Assembly: GCA_050302275.1 (NCBI GenBank) | Contig: JBNLAT010000001.1 | Location: 186,001 to 250,000, forward strand | Direction: 5' to 3' | DNA: 64,000 bases | Source of the DNA: JAPHTQ01 sp050302275 | Lineage (GTDB): Bacteria; Pseudomonadota; Gammaproteobacteria; Thiohalomonadales; Thiohalomonadaceae | Shown: piece by piece, positions 54,618 to 63,990 of the stretch | Position numbering within the stretch: the first letter of the stretch is position 1 | Layout of the letters: each line of letters starts with the position of its first letter | Notes under the pieces: model-generated | The model's input: the letters and a program-made list of their open reading frames with translations, nothing else | What the model was told of the DNA's origin: nothing | The model's database searches: none | Position numbers and translations under genes: made by a program

Positions 54618-55562
54618 CTATTTTGAGCTATCGTCCAGGAATTTCAACACTTTTTCCAACAGGAATGGCTCGAAAGTGGCGAACCAGCGCAAATTTTCCT
54701 CACTACGCAGCCAGGTAAACTGCCGCTTGGCCAACTGGCGGGTCGCGATAATCCCTTTTTCGCTCATCTCCTCACGGTTCAGCTCCCCCGCCAGGTATTG
54801 CCACACCTGACGATAGCCGACGCAACGGATGGATGGCAGGTCCGAGTGTAGATCGCCACGCAGATAAAGCGCCTCCACCTCTTCGATCAGCCCCTGCTCT
54901 AGCATCAGGCGAAAGCGCAGGGCGATGCGCTCATGCAACTCCGCCCGATCATCGGGTGCTACCGCCAGCTTGATCGGCCGATAGGGCAAGCCTTCATCCT
55001 GCTGCCGCTGCCACAGTTCACTCAGGGGTTCACCACTCAACTCGTAAACCTCCAGCGCCCGTTGCAGACGCTGCGGATCATTGGGATGGATCCGCGTTGC
55101 CGAGGCGGGGTCGACCTCGGCCAGGCGATCATGCAGTGCCTGCCAGCCATGTTCCGCCGCCTCCGCTTCCAGTCGGGCGCGTAGTTCTGGGTCCGCCTCA
55201 GGCAGTACCGCCAGCCCCTGTTCCAGGGCGCGGAAGTAGAGCATGGTGCCGCCGACCAATAAAGGGATGCGGCCCGCAGCGGTAATCTCCGCCATATGGC
55301 GCAGGGCATCCTCACGAAAACGGGCGGCCGAGTAGGCCTCCGCCGGGTCGAGAATATCGATCAAACGATGCGGCGCCTCGGCCAGCACCTCAGGTTCAGG
55401 CTTGGCGGTACCGATATCCATCTCACGGTAGACCATCGCCGAATCGACGCTGATGATCTCGACGGGTAGCCGCCGCACCAGTTCCACCGCCAGATCGGTC
55501 TTGCCCGAGGCGGTCGGCCCCATAAGAAAGATCGCTACCGGCCTGTCGTCACGCACACTCAT
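54618..55562 (-). CDS. miaA: tRNA dimethylallyltransferase MiaA
   Basis: Adds the isopentenyl group to A37 of tRNAs reading UNN codons. It has 314 residues. P-loop MGPTASGKTDLAVEL (about 14-28), DSAMVYREMDIGTAKP, VGGTMLYFRAL and QRLQRALEVYELSG. The start overlaps the mutL stop by 4 bp (ATGA). The 145-bp gap to hfq likely contains an hfq promoter. Confidence 0.97.
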   Translation of the reverse strand: MSVRDDRPVAIFLMGPTASGKTDLAVELVRRLPVEIISVDSAMVYREMDIGTAKPEPEVLAEAPHRLIDILDPAEAYSAARFREDALRHMAEITAAGRIPLLVGGTMLYFRALEQGLAVLPEADPELRARLEAEAAEHGWQALHDRLAEVDPASATRIHPNDPQRLQRALEVYELSGEPLSELWQRQQDEGLPYRPIKLAVAPDDRAELHERIALRFRLMLEQGLIEEVEALYLRGDLHSDLPSIRCVGYRQVWQYLAGELNREEMSEKGIIATRQLAKRQFTWLRSEENLRWFATFEPFLLEKVLKFLDDSSK

Positions 55563-57202
55563 TGCCCACCACGTTCGAACAGTTTTTGCAGCGTCTCGAT
55601 CGTCAGCGAACGGCGGAAGCTTGCGCCTTGATCCGGCAAGGTCTCCAACTGTCGCAGCAAACCCTGGGCAGCATTGAGATTTTCCACTGGTGGTGGCACC
55701 AGCGCCGCCATTTGCACCAGCAACTCATCCTTCACGGGACCACGCCACTGCAGCAGCAAGCGCAACAACGCCTCACTGTCCGCCCCACGTAGCAGGGCAG
55801 GAATGCGGCGCAATACCACGGTGCTCTCGCCCAGACGATCCAGCTCAAACCCCAGCACCGCGTAGTTGTCAGCCGAGGCGAGCAGTTGTTCCGCCTGTTT
55901 GGCCTCTAACTCCATGCTCTGCGGGATCAACAGCGGCTGACTACGCACCTCGCCACCGTTCAGCAGTTGCTGTAAATGAATCTGAAGCAGATGTCGATGG
56001 GCCGCCAGCATATCGAGCAGTTGCGGCACCTCGCCACGGCCTAGCAACAGATAGCGCTGGAACAGGATCGTTCGCGCATCGACCATCGGCGCGGCTTTGG
56101 TCTCAACCGCCTGACGATAGAAGGCCTGCTGCTCGGCTACCGCGCTGGCGCCTGGCTGGTGACTGGAAAACGTACCATGGGCTGGCGCAACCTGAGTGTC
56201 ACCCGTAAGCCCCTCGCGCAGCGCCCGCTGCAGAAAATCGTGGATCAGGCGCGGCTCGCGGAAACGCACCTCATGCTTGGTGGGATGGACATTAACATCC
56301 ACCTGGCGTGGATCGACCTGCAGGAACAGCACAAAGGAAGGATGGCGTCCCTCCTCCAGCAATCCCTGATGAGCCTGACGCAAGGCATGCTGAATCAGGC
56401 GATCCCGGATCATCCGTCCGTTGAGATAGAAATACTGCCCATCGGCCTGACTGCGCGATGCCGACGGCGGTGCCAACCAGCCATGCAGGTGTAACCCGGA
56501 GACATCGAAATCGAGAAAACGGGCCGTGTCATTAAAGCCTTTGCCCAACACCTCGCCGACCCGTCGCGCCTGCTGCACCTGATCCTCGGCACGACGTAGG
56601 CGCAACACCTGACGGCCATTGTGCAGCAGGGTAAAAGCGACATCGAAACGGCTCAGTGCCAGTCGCCGCACCACCTCTTCCAGATGCAGAAATTCAGTGC
56701 GTTCGCTGCGCAGGAATTTTCGTCGCGCCGGGATCGAATGAAACAGATCACGCACCTCGATCTGGGTCCCGGCGGGTTGCGCGCAGGGAATCGGTTCGGC
56801 GCAATCGCCTCCGTCACAGCTGAGCTCCCAGCCCTGTTCCGCCTCGGCAACTCGGCTGGCAAGACGAAAACGACTCACCGAAGCAATACTCGCCAGTGCC
56901 TCACCACGAAAACCGAGGCTGGCGATCTGCTCCAGCTCCTGTTGGTTGTAAAGTTTGCTGGTGGCATGAGGCGCAACCGCCAATTGCAGCTGTTCCCGAG
57001 CAATCCCGTGTCCATTATCGCGTACCCGAATCAGGCGCAGTCCGCCCTGCTCCACCGCCAGTTCGATCTCGGTCGCCCCAGCATCGATGCTGTTTTCCAG
57101 CAGCTCCTTCACCACTGAGGCGGGACGCTCGACCACCTCGCCTGCGGCGATCTGGTTGGCCAATTGGGGCGGGAGCGGTTGTATCGGTCGTTGCACGGGC
57201 AT
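55559..57202 (-). CDS. mutL: DNA mismatch repair protein MutL
   Basis: GHKL ATPase that links MutS to downstream nicking and excision. It has 547 residues. N-terminal ATPase: IAAGEVVERPASVVKELLEN (about 18-37), VRDNGHGI, SLGFRGEALASI. The short linker is followed by a C-terminal dimerisation domain from about 365. There the endonuclease consensus DQHAx2E is replaced by LDMLAAHRHLLQIHL, and the C-terminal CxGRP-type metal motif by DQGASFRRSLT, so latent nuclease activity is unlikely. That would fit a MutH-dependent pathway; mutH is not in the window. Upstream lies a MITE-like element, then amiB. Confidence 0.95.
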   Translation of the reverse strand: MPVQRPIQPLPPQLANQIAAGEVVERPASVVKELLENSIDAGATEIELAVEQGGLRLIRVRDNGHGIAREQLQLAVAPHATSKLYNQQELEQIASLGFRGEALASIASVSRFRLASRVAEAEQGWELSCDGGDCAEPIPCAQPAGTQIEVRDLFHSIPARRKFLRSERTEFLHLEEVVRRLALSRFDVAFTLLHNGRQVLRLRRAEDQVQQARRVGEVLGKGFNDTARFLDFDVSGLHLHGWLAPPSASRSQADGQYFYLNGRMIRDRLIQHALRQAHQGLLEEGRHPSFVLFLQVDPRQVDVNVHPTKHEVRFREPRLIHDFLQRALREGLTGDTQVAPAHGTFSSHQPGASAVAEQQAFYRQAVETKAAPMVDARTILFQRYLLLGRGEVPQLLDMLAAHRHLLQIHLQQLLNGGEVRSQPLLIPQSMELEAKQAEQLLASADNYAVLGFELDRLGESTVVLRRIPALLRGADSEALLRLLLQWRGPVKDELLVQMAALVPPPVENLNAAQGLLRQLETLPDQGASFRRSLTIETLQKLFERGGQ

Positions 57203-57273
57203 TTAAAAGACAGTTTTAAAGCCCGTCAGCTTAAAGGAAACGTGTATGAGGAGAAAGCTCAGTCGGCACTAAC

Positions 57274-57418
57274 TAGAAGCTATTTCAAAATTAGGGCTCG
57301 CGCCTTTAGACAAGGCGTAAAGCCTGCGAGGAGCAGAGTTTACCGGTAGTAAATGAGCACCGCAGCAGGCTTTGCAACGCAGGATCAAGGTGCGAGAACA
57401 ATTTTGATGTGGCTTCTA
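57274..57418. mobile_element. MITE-like dispersed repeat between mutL and amiB
   Basis: About 145 bp bounded by imperfect inverted ends of about 31 bp. The left end reads TAGAAGCTATTTCAAAATT, the right end in reverse complement TAGAAGCCACATCAAAATT, each continuing into CTCGC.CCTT. The centre contains TTTAC-CGGTA-GTAAA. No coding capacity. Only one copy is in the window. Elements of this style recur in Chromatiales-type genomes by my recollection, not verified. The right end forms the TAG stop codon of amiB. Confidence 0.7.
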
Positions 57419-58729
57419 ACTGCCGCTGGGGATACGCAGAACCTGACCTATGCGCAGATCGGTACTGCTCAGGTTGTTGAAGTCTTTCAGCAGATCGAGG
57501 CTGACACGGTATTGTCTCGCGATGCCACTGAGGGTGTCGCCACGGGCAATCACATGCTTATTACGTTTGGCCTGGGCGAGAATAGTGCCGTGAGGCGGGT
57601 ACTCGACGAAATAACCGCGAATCCCCTTGAGGATCGCACTGGCCATTTTGTACTGGTAGTTAGAACTACGCAGATTGCGCTCTTCCCGTGGGTTGGAGAT
57701 AAACGCAGTCTCGACAAGGATCGACGGAATATCCGGCGCCTTGAGCACACGGAAACCTGCCTGCTCCACCTTTTTGCGGTGCAGCGGACCGACTCCGCGC
57801 AGACCGGTCAACACACGTCCCGCCACATCGGTACTGATCTCCATGCTGGCAGTCTGTGACAGATCGAGGATCACTGAGGCGACCATATCATCCTTGTCGT
57901 CCAGCGAGACGCCACCGATCAGGTCGGAGGAGTTCTCCTTGTCAGCCACGATCTTGGCCTGTTCACTGGAGGCATCATTGAGTGACAGGGTATAGACCGT
58001 AGCGCCTTTGGCGCGGCGATCCTTGAATGAGTCGGCGTGGATCGAAACCATCAGGTCGGCATTGGCATCACGCGCCAACTGCACCCGCTTCTTCAGGTTG
58101 ATGAAGTAATCGCCCTTGCGGATCAGTACCGGTTTAAATCCGGGCTCCTTCTGCAGCAGGGCTTCAAGTTTGCGACCGATAGCCAGCACCGCATCTTTCT
58201 CATAGGTACGATTTGGGCCGATGGCACCTGGATCGTCACCGCCATGACCGGGGTCGATGGCAATCACCACCTCGCGGGCACGTGAACGAACCTCATCGAT
58301 AGAACGCACGGTGCGTTTCTTCTCCGCGACAACCGCTTCATCGGGATGGTTGAGATCGATCACCAGACGATGACCGTATTGCTCATTCGGGCGCAGGACA
58401 AAGCTCTTCGGCTGCACCGCCTGTTTCAGATCAAGCACCACGCGCAGACCGTTCTTGCCGTGCTTGCCGGTACGAATGTTTCGCAGGATACCCTCACTGA
58501 AATCGAGCGAGGTCAGATCGGCCTTAATCGAGGTATTCTTGATATCGATAACGAGACGATCGGGATTTTTCAGGGTAAACAGGCTGTGCTCTACCTGGCT
58601 GTCGGCATCGAACACCACCCGGGTGTTGTCGGGGGCCGGCCACATACGCACGCCGTTGATCTCACTGGCGGCCACGGTGGCGGCGAAGAGCGACATGACG
58701 ACGGTGATCACGACTCTGCCGATAGACAT
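57416..58729 (-). CDS. amiB: N-acetylmuramoyl-L-alanine amidase AmiB (AMIN-amidase-LysM)
   Basis: Periplasmic zinc amidase that splits septal peptidoglycan to separate daughter cells. It has 437 residues: signal peptide about 1-21, AMIN septum-targeting domain about 22-125, Amidase_3 about 155-370 (VIAIDPGHGGDDPGAIGPN; NADLMVSIHADSF; SILVETAFISNPREE), and one LysM domain (about 388-435; HVIARGDTLSGIARQYRVSL). The activator-controlled blocking helix expected between strands is at LSQTASMEISTDVAG. Named amiB by the tsaE-amiB-mutL order. Its stop codon is supplied by the MITE-like element. Confidence 0.95.
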   Translation of the reverse strand: MSIGRVVITVVMSLFAATVAASEINGVRMWPAPDNTRVVFDADSQVEHSLFTLKNPDRLVIDIKNTSIKADLTSLDFSEGILRNIRTGKHGKNGLRVVLDLKQAVQPKSFVLRPNEQYGHRLVIDLNHPDEAVVAEKKRTVRSIDEVRSRAREVVIAIDPGHGGDDPGAIGPNRTYEKDAVLAIGRKLEALLQKEPGFKPVLIRKGDYFINLKKRVQLARDANADLMVSIHADSFKDRRAKGATVYTLSLNDASSEQAKIVADKENSSDLIGGVSLDDKDDMVASVILDLSQTASMEISTDVAGRVLTGLRGVGPLHRKKVEQAGFRVLKAPDIPSILVETAFISNPREERNLRSSNYQYKMASAILKGIRGYFVEYPPHGTILAQAKRNKHVIARGDTLSGIARQYRVSLDLLKDFNNLSSTDLRIGQVLRIPSGS

Positions 58730-58857
58730 TTTCCCGCTCCCCTCCTCATGCCGAACAACTAGTAAGTTGTTTAAATTCAGTTATTTACAGTATTGATCTG
58801 CTATGAATTATAGCTTTTAGATGTAACTTTAACCAAATTCAGAAAAAATTCAAGCAT

Positions 58858-59337
58858 TTATCGGCGGTGACAGAGGTCCTGCAGGGCTTTTTCCAGGTTC
58901 GATTTCAGGGGAGCGGAAACGACCAGTTGCAGTTGGCGCCCCTGATCGAGGTAGTCGATGTGGATCTCCAGGGTGGGTGGCGGCAGAATTCCCGCCCCCC
59001 GCTCCGGCCACTCCACCAGGGCGACGGCGCTACCGTCGAAATAATCGCGAATCCCGAGAAACTCCAACTCTTCCGGGTCGCCGAGACGATAGAGATCGAA
59101 GTGGTAAACGGTGCGGTCCCCCAACTGGTAGGGCTCGACCAGAGTATAGGTAGGACTTTTTGCTGCGCCCTGATGGCCGAGGGCATGGAGAAATCCACGC
59201 ACCAGGGTGGTCTTGCCCGCCCCCAGTTCACCGTGAAGATGGATCACGGAACCGGGGGGCACGACGGCAGCCAGCCCGGCACCGAAGCGTTCGGTGGCAT
59301 CACTATCGGCCAGGTGACAGCTAAAACGCTGGGACAT
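58858..59337 (-). CDS. tsaE: tRNA t6A biosynthesis ATPase TsaE
   Basis: P-loop ATPase that supports TsaB-TsaD in making N6-threonylcarbamoyladenosine at A37 of ANN-decoding tRNAs. It has 159 residues: HLHGELGAGKTTLVRGFL (about 33-50), SPTYTLVEPYQ and YHFDLYRLGDPEELE. Starts 3 bp downstream of the nnr stop, so part of an nnr-tsaE-amiB run; a 128-bp AT-rich gap before amiB may hold an internal promoter. Confidence 0.97.
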   Translation of the reverse strand: MSQRFSCHLADSDATERFGAGLAAVVPPGSVIHLHGELGAGKTTLVRGFLHALGHQGAAKSPTYTLVEPYQLGDRTVYHFDLYRLGDPEELEFLGIRDYFDGSAVALVEWPERGAGILPPPTLEIHIDYLDQGRQLQLVVSAPLKSNLEKALQDLCHRR

Positions 59338-59340
59338 GAT

Positions 59341-60819
59341 TCAGGAATTGAGCAGCTGCCGCAGGTGGGGAAGCAGGTCGCTAGCGAGCATACCGCGCTG
59401 GCCCTCACGCCCGGCCAGATCGCCCGCCGCCGCATGCAGTGCCACCGCCAGGCGTGTCGCCTGACGCAGGCCGATGCCCTGGGCAATCAGCGCGGCGATC
59501 ACTCCGGTCAACAGGTCGCCCATTCCGCCACAGGCCATGCCCGGATTACCATCGCTACACAGGGCCACCTCGCCGTCCCCACTCAGGATCAGACTACCGC
59601 AGCCTTTAAGCACCACCACCCCGCCATAACTCGCCTCCAGAGAAGCGACCGCGGTAAAGCGATCCTGCTGGATCTCGGCGGTCGCGCAGCCCAGCATCCG
59701 TGCCGCCTCGCCCGGATGTGGGGTGAGTACCCACTTATCGTGACGCATCGGGTCGGTGGCCAGCAGGTTCAGTGCATCAGCATCCAGCACCAGTGGCAGG
59801 CGGCTCTCCAGAATCACCGCCAACATCGCCCTGCCCCATTGGTCCTGCCCCAGGCCGGGACCTATCGCCACCACATTAGCCCGTCGCAACAGGTCACGCA
59901 GTTGGGCGGGCTTCTCCACGGCGTGGCACATCAATTCAGGTCGCGCGGCGGTAATGGCTGCCACGTTCGCTTCGCGGGTAGCCACTGACACCAGTCCGGC
60001 ACCACAGCGGGCTGCGGCTTCCGCCGCCAGGCGTACCGCGCCACCCATACCGTGATCGCCACCGACGATCAGTACGTGGCCATTGTTGCCCTTATGGCTA
60101 TTACGCTTCCGTAGTGGGATTTCGCGCTGCAACAGACGATAATCGATACGCCGTGCAGCAGGAATCAGGTGTCCGTAAACCTCGGCAGGGACCTCAAGAC
60201 TGGAAAAGAGGAGTTGGCCGCAATGATCCGGGCCATCGGCGGTGAACAGACCACGCTTGAGTCCGATAAAGCTCACCGTCAGGTCGGCACGCACCGCCGC
60301 GCCCATTACCCGACCGCTATCCGCAGACAGGCCGGAGGGAATATCGACCGCCACCACCGGTGAACCGATCTCGTTCACCGCTTCGATGGCCTCGCGCCAC
60401 ACCCCTTCGACCTCGCCTTCCAGGCCGGTGCCTAGCACGGCATCGACTATCAGATCGAAACCGTCGATACGCTGACCGTCATAGTTGATCATCGACACCG
60501 CTGCGGCCACTGCGTCCTCATAGGCTCGGCGCGCATCCCCCTGCAATCTTTCCGGATCGACGAGTTGGTGCAGTTCGACCTCCAGACCAGCAAGTCGCGC
60601 CAGACGTGCAACCACATAACCGTCGCCGCCGTTATTACCGCCGCCGCAAAGTACCGCGATGCTACGCACTCGCGGCCAACGGATGCGTATCTGTTCAAAA
60701 ACAGCCTGACCCGCCTTGGTCATCAATGAATAGCCGGCGATACCGTAATATTCGATAGCCAGCCGATCGAGCTCGCGTACCTGCTCCGCGCGATAGAGGT
60801 TATGGGGTAATCCTTTCAT
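59341..60819 (-). CDS. nnr: bifunctional NAD(P)HX epimerase/dehydratase
   Basis: Repairs hydrated NADH and NADPH. It has 492 residues. N-terminal YjeF_N epimerase about 1-215 (CGGGNNGGDGYVVARLA; VDIPSGLSADSGRVMG). C-terminal ADP/ATP-dependent dehydratase about 230-490 (GNNGHVLIVGGDHGMGGAVR; IGPGLGQDQWGR; GMACGGMGDLLTG). ATG at 60819 gives the usual start MKGLPHNLYRAEQV; the opening to 60858 would run into queG. Divergent from queG with 18 bp between start codons. Confidence 0.97.
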   Translation of the reverse strand: MKGLPHNLYRAEQVRELDRLAIEYYGIAGYSLMTKAGQAVFEQIRIRWPRVRSIAVLCGGGNNGGDGYVVARLARLAGLEVELHQLVDPERLQGDARRAYEDAVAAAVSMINYDGQRIDGFDLIVDAVLGTGLEGEVEGVWREAIEAVNEIGSPVVAVDIPSGLSADSGRVMGAAVRADLTVSFIGLKRGLFTADGPDHCGQLLFSSLEVPAEVYGHLIPAARRIDYRLLQREIPLRKRNSHKGNNGHVLIVGGDHGMGGAVRLAAEAAARCGAGLVSVATREANVAAITAARPELMCHAVEKPAQLRDLLRRANVVAIGPGLGQDQWGRAMLAVILESRLPLVLDADALNLLATDPMRHDKWVLTPHPGEAARMLGCATAEIQQDRFTAVASLEASYGGVVVLKGCGSLILSGDGEVALCSDGNPGMACGGMGDLLTGVIAALIAQGIGLRQATRLAVALHAAAGDLAGREGQRGMLASDLLPHLRQLLNS

Positions 60820-60837
60820 GGGCGTATCATAGCGGCT

Positions 60838-61911
60838 ATGTCGCAGACACAGAAACAATTTAACGCCGAAGAACTGCTAAAGCTGATACGCAGCTGGGGC
60901 GAGGAACTCGGTTTTCAGCAGATCGGTATCAGTGGCATCGAACTGGATGATGCCGAGACAAAACTGAATCACTGGCTGGGCAAAGGTTTTCACGGTGAAA
61001 TGTCCTACATGGCGGAACACGGCAGTAAACGCAGCCGCCCCGCTGAACTGGAGCCGGGAACCCTTAGCGTGATCTGCGCACGCATGGATTATCTGCCAGA
61101 AGCCGCCGAGGCCTGGTCGGTACTCAATGATCCGCAACTGGGCTATCTCTCACGTTATGCCCTGGGACGCGATTACCACAAAGTGCTGCGCAAACGGCTG
61201 CAACAACTGGCCGAGCGGATAAATGCAGAGATTGGTGATTTCCACTATCGGGTCTTCGTCGATAGTGCCCCTGTGCTGGAAAAACCGCTCGCGTCACAGG
61301 CGGGACTCGGCTGGATCGGCAAACACAGTAATCTATTGCAACGAGAACACGGCTCCTGGTTTTTTCTCGGCGAGATCTATACCAATCTTCCACTGCCTGC
61401 TGACAAACCGGTCAGCGCACATTGCGGCAAGTGCAACGCCTGTATCGATATCTGCCCCACAGCAGCCATCGTCGAACCCTATGTGGTCGATGCACGACGC
61501 TGTATCTCCTATCTGACCATCGAACACCACGGCAGCATCCCCGAATCGTTGCGGTCGCTACTCGGCAACCGCATCTACGGTTGCGATGACTGCCAGCTTA
61601 TCTGCCCCTGGAATCGTTTCGCTTCTACCAGCGAGGAGAACGATTTCATGCCGCGACACAACCTCGATGCACCGAAACTGCTGGAACTTTTCAGCTGGGA
61701 TGAAGAGACCTTTCTGCAACGTACCGAAGGCTCGGCAATACGCCGCCTCGGTCATGAACGGTGGTTACGTAACTGTGCGGTGGCTCTGGGTAATGCTCCC
61801 TACAGCGAAACAATCGTCGCTACACTGGAGGCACGCAGCACTCACCCATCCGTCCTGGTGCGTGAGCATGTGGCGTGGGCACTGACGCAACAAGATAAAA
61901 AGAATAGGTAA
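60838..61911 (+). CDS. queG: epoxyqueuosine reductase QueG
   Basis: Cobalamin- and Fe-S-dependent enzyme for the last step of queuosine synthesis in tRNA. It has 357 residues. N-terminal corrinoid-binding domain (WIGKHSNLLQREHGSWFFLG near 161-180), then two 4Fe-4S motifs, CGKCNACIDICP (about 196-207) and CDDCQLICPWN (about 250-260), and a HEAT-like C-terminus. ATG at 60838. The divergent nnr arrangement matches E. coli. Followed 3 bp later by the PfkB-family kinase, so probably co-transcribed. Confidence 0.97.
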   Translation: MSQTQKQFNAEELLKLIRSWGEELGFQQIGISGIELDDAETKLNHWLGKGFHGEMSYMAEHGSKRSRPAELEPGTLSVICARMDYLPEAAEAWSVLNDPQLGYLSRYALGRDYHKVLRKRLQQLAERINAEIGDFHYRVFVDSAPVLEKPLASQAGLGWIGKHSNLLQREHGSWFFLGEIYTNLPLPADKPVSAHCGKCNACIDICPTAAIVEPYVVDARRCISYLTIEHHGSIPESLRSLLGNRIYGCDDCQLICPWNRFASTSEENDFMPRHNLDAPKLLELFSWDEETFLQRTEGSAIRRLGHERWLRNCAVALGNAPYSETIVATLEARSTHPSVLVREHVAWALTQQDKKNR

Positions 61912-61914
61912 CCC

Positions 61915-62790
61915 ATGGCGCGCATTCTCATCGTCGGCAACGCCACCCTGGATATCGTTAACAGTGTCGAACGTTATCCCGAAGAGGATCAGGAGATCCG
62001 TGCCAACGCACAACAGATCACCCGTGGCGGCAATGCTGCCAATACCGCCGTGGTACTGAGTCAGCTCGGTCATGAGTGTCACTGGGCCGGTAGCCTGGCG
62101 CAGGAACCCGATGGCGGATTTATCCGCGCCGACCTGTTGCACTACGGCGTTAATCTGGATCAGGTATATACGGTTGCTGAGGGCAAGGTACCGACCTCCT
62201 ACATCCTGCGTAGCAACGAGAATGGTAGTCGCACCATTGTCCACTACCGCGATCTGCCTGAGTATCCCTATGACTCCTTTGCCGCGATCGACCTCAACAA
62301 CTTTGACTGGCTCCATTTCGAGGGACGAAATGTTGAGCAGATAGAGAACATGATGCAGCGCGCGCGGGAACAGGCGCCACGATTATCATTATCACTGGAA
62401 GTGGAAAAACATCGACCGGGCATGGAGCGACTAATGCCATTGGCCGACCTGTTGCTCTTCTCCCGCGACTATGCCCTACAGCAGGGCTGCGACGATGCGG
62501 TATCTTTCCTGCAGCAATTCAGCACACCACTGCCATCTATCATGCTCAGCTGTACCTGGGGTGAAGCCGGGGCATGGGCACGAGGAGATGATGGAGAGAT
62601 ATTCCATGCTGCCGCGCATCACCCCACGCAGGTGATCGATACTCTGGGTGCCGGTGATACCTTCAATGCAGGAATCATTGATCGATTGGTGAAGGGTGAT
62701 TCGTTGCAGAACGCACTGCAGGCAGCAACCCGTTTGGCGGGAGTAAAATGCGGAATTCTCGGCCTGAAACTGAATCCGAGTGATTTATAA
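61915..62790 (+). CDS. PfkB-family carbohydrate kinase (ketohexokinase-like)
   Basis: Ribokinase-fold sugar kinase of 291 residues. N-terminal ILIVGNATLDIVNSVERYP, substrate-site RGGNAANTAVVLSQLG (about 41-56), and the C-terminal catalytic motif VIDTLGAGDTFNAGIID (about 239-255; catalytic Asp in GAGD). The overall pattern, including the FEGRN segment near 141, resembles ketohexokinase more than ribokinase or fructokinase. Substrate is not certain. ATG 3 bp after the queG stop behind AGGTAA. It overlaps the convergent cyclase gene by 6 bp. Confidence 0.88.
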   Translation: MARILIVGNATLDIVNSVERYPEEDQEIRANAQQITRGGNAANTAVVLSQLGHECHWAGSLAQEPDGGFIRADLLHYGVNLDQVYTVAEGKVPTSYILRSNENGSRTIVHYRDLPEYPYDSFAAIDLNNFDWLHFEGRNVEQIENMMQRAREQAPRLSLSLEVEKHRPGMERLMPLADLLLFSRDYALQQGCDDAVSFLQQFSTPLPSIMLSCTWGEAGAWARGDDGEIFHAAAHHPTQVIDTLGAGDTFNAGIIDRLVKGDSLQNALQAATRLAGVKCGILGLKLNPSDL

Positions 62791-63990
62791 CTGGTCGGCG
62801 ATCTCGGCGTAGACACGCACCTGATCCCGACCGTTGTGTTTGCAGTAATAGAGTGCTTTGTCAGCCTGCATGATCAGAGTATCCAGCAACTTTTGCGTAT
62901 CGCTCTCTTCATAATCCACCACGTCGGTAACGCCGACGCTCAGGGTAATATGTAAAATATTGCCGGTACTGTCCCAAACATGTTTCTTGATCCGTTCCCG
63001 AATCCTCTCGGCAAGCAGGGCAGCCCCCTCATGGCTGGTATTCGGCAGGGCGAAGATAAACTCCTCGCCGCCAAAGCGCGCCAGAATATCACCCTCACGA
63101 ATTCTCGAATTCAGCTCACTCGCGACCTGACGTAGCACCTGATCGCCGACGGCGTGACCATAGTTATCATTCACATCCTTAAATTTATCCACGTCCATCA
63201 ACAGCACCGCAAACGGTTCCCGCTTGCGTATGGAACGGGCAAGCGCGGCGCGTGCCTCGGGAAAAAAGAAACGTCGATTATGTAACTGCGTCAGGTCATC
63301 GATAATCGACAACATTTCATAGCGCTGCTTCAGTTCTTCTGCATCGCTTAGCGCCAGTTGCAATTGACGAGTGCGCTCCTGCACCAGTTCATCCATCTGA
63401 TGGATCAGGCGATTATTGACCAACAGCTGCCCCAGAATATTGCAAAAGATACGCAGGGTTCGTTCATGCCCCTCATCGAAATAGTTGGCATGGGGATGGG
63501 AAACGTTGAGAACCCCCAACACCCCGTCAGCACCAATAATCGGTACGCTGATGATGGAACCGATCACAGCCACCCGACCGCTGTGCTTCGCCATCTCGGT
63601 ATGCGGTAAAAAACGCGTATCGCTGGAGCAATCCTTGCAATGTTGTAGTTCACCGCTCTGTGCAGCGAGACCAACAATACCCTCGCCAAGCTGGAACTCT
63701 GTGGTTTGTTGATAGCTGGTACGCTCTGCCCCCTGGGCAACAGAGATCAGATCGGCCCAGTCCATCCCGGCGGTAATGGTCAATATGCCATCGTGTAACA
63801 GGTAGATAGAGCAACGCTCCATATCCTGATTTGCCACCAGGACAGTCAATGCGTGATCGAGCAGATCCTGATCACTGCTGGATTGAATCGCGATGGACGA
63901 GAGGGCACGTAACGCGGAAAGTGAGTCGATAAGCTTGAGATAACTACTATTGAGTCCCTGGTAAGCCTCGACGAAGGGTTTGGTATCCAT
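62785..63990 (-). CDS. GAF-GGDEF diguanylate cyclase
   Basis: Soluble c-di-GMP synthase of 401 residues. Sensory GAF domain about 40-195 (ERCSIYLLHDGILTI; IISVPIIGADGVLGVLNVSHP), a coiled-coil linker (LVQERTRQLQLALSDAEEL), then GGDEF about 225-395. The active site is GGEEF in ARFGGEEFIF (about 305-314), with an inhibitory-site RxxD (REGD) upstream. Both sites are intact, so an active, feedback-inhibited enzyme is expected. The GAF ligand is unknown; two cysteines in HCKDCSSDTRF might bind metal or respond to redox. The ATG at 63990 is 10 bp from the window end. Confidence 0.93.
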   Translation of the reverse strand: MDTKPFVEAYQGLNSSYLKLIDSLSALRALSSIAIQSSSDQDLLDHALTVLVANQDMERCSIYLLHDGILTITAGMDWADLISVAQGAERTSYQQTTEFQLGEGIVGLAAQSGELQHCKDCSSDTRFLPHTEMAKHSGRVAVIGSIISVPIIGADGVLGVLNVSHPHANYFDEGHERTLRIFCNILGQLLVNNRLIHQMDELVQERTRQLQLALSDAEELKQRYEMLSIIDDLTQLHNRRFFFPEARAALARSIRKREPFAVLLMDVDKFKDVNDNYGHAVGDQVLRQVASELNSRIREGDILARFGGEEFIFALPNTSHEGAALLAERIRERIKKHVWDSTGNILHITLSVGVTDVVDYEESDTQKLLDTLIMQADKALYYCKHNGRDQVRVYAEIADQL

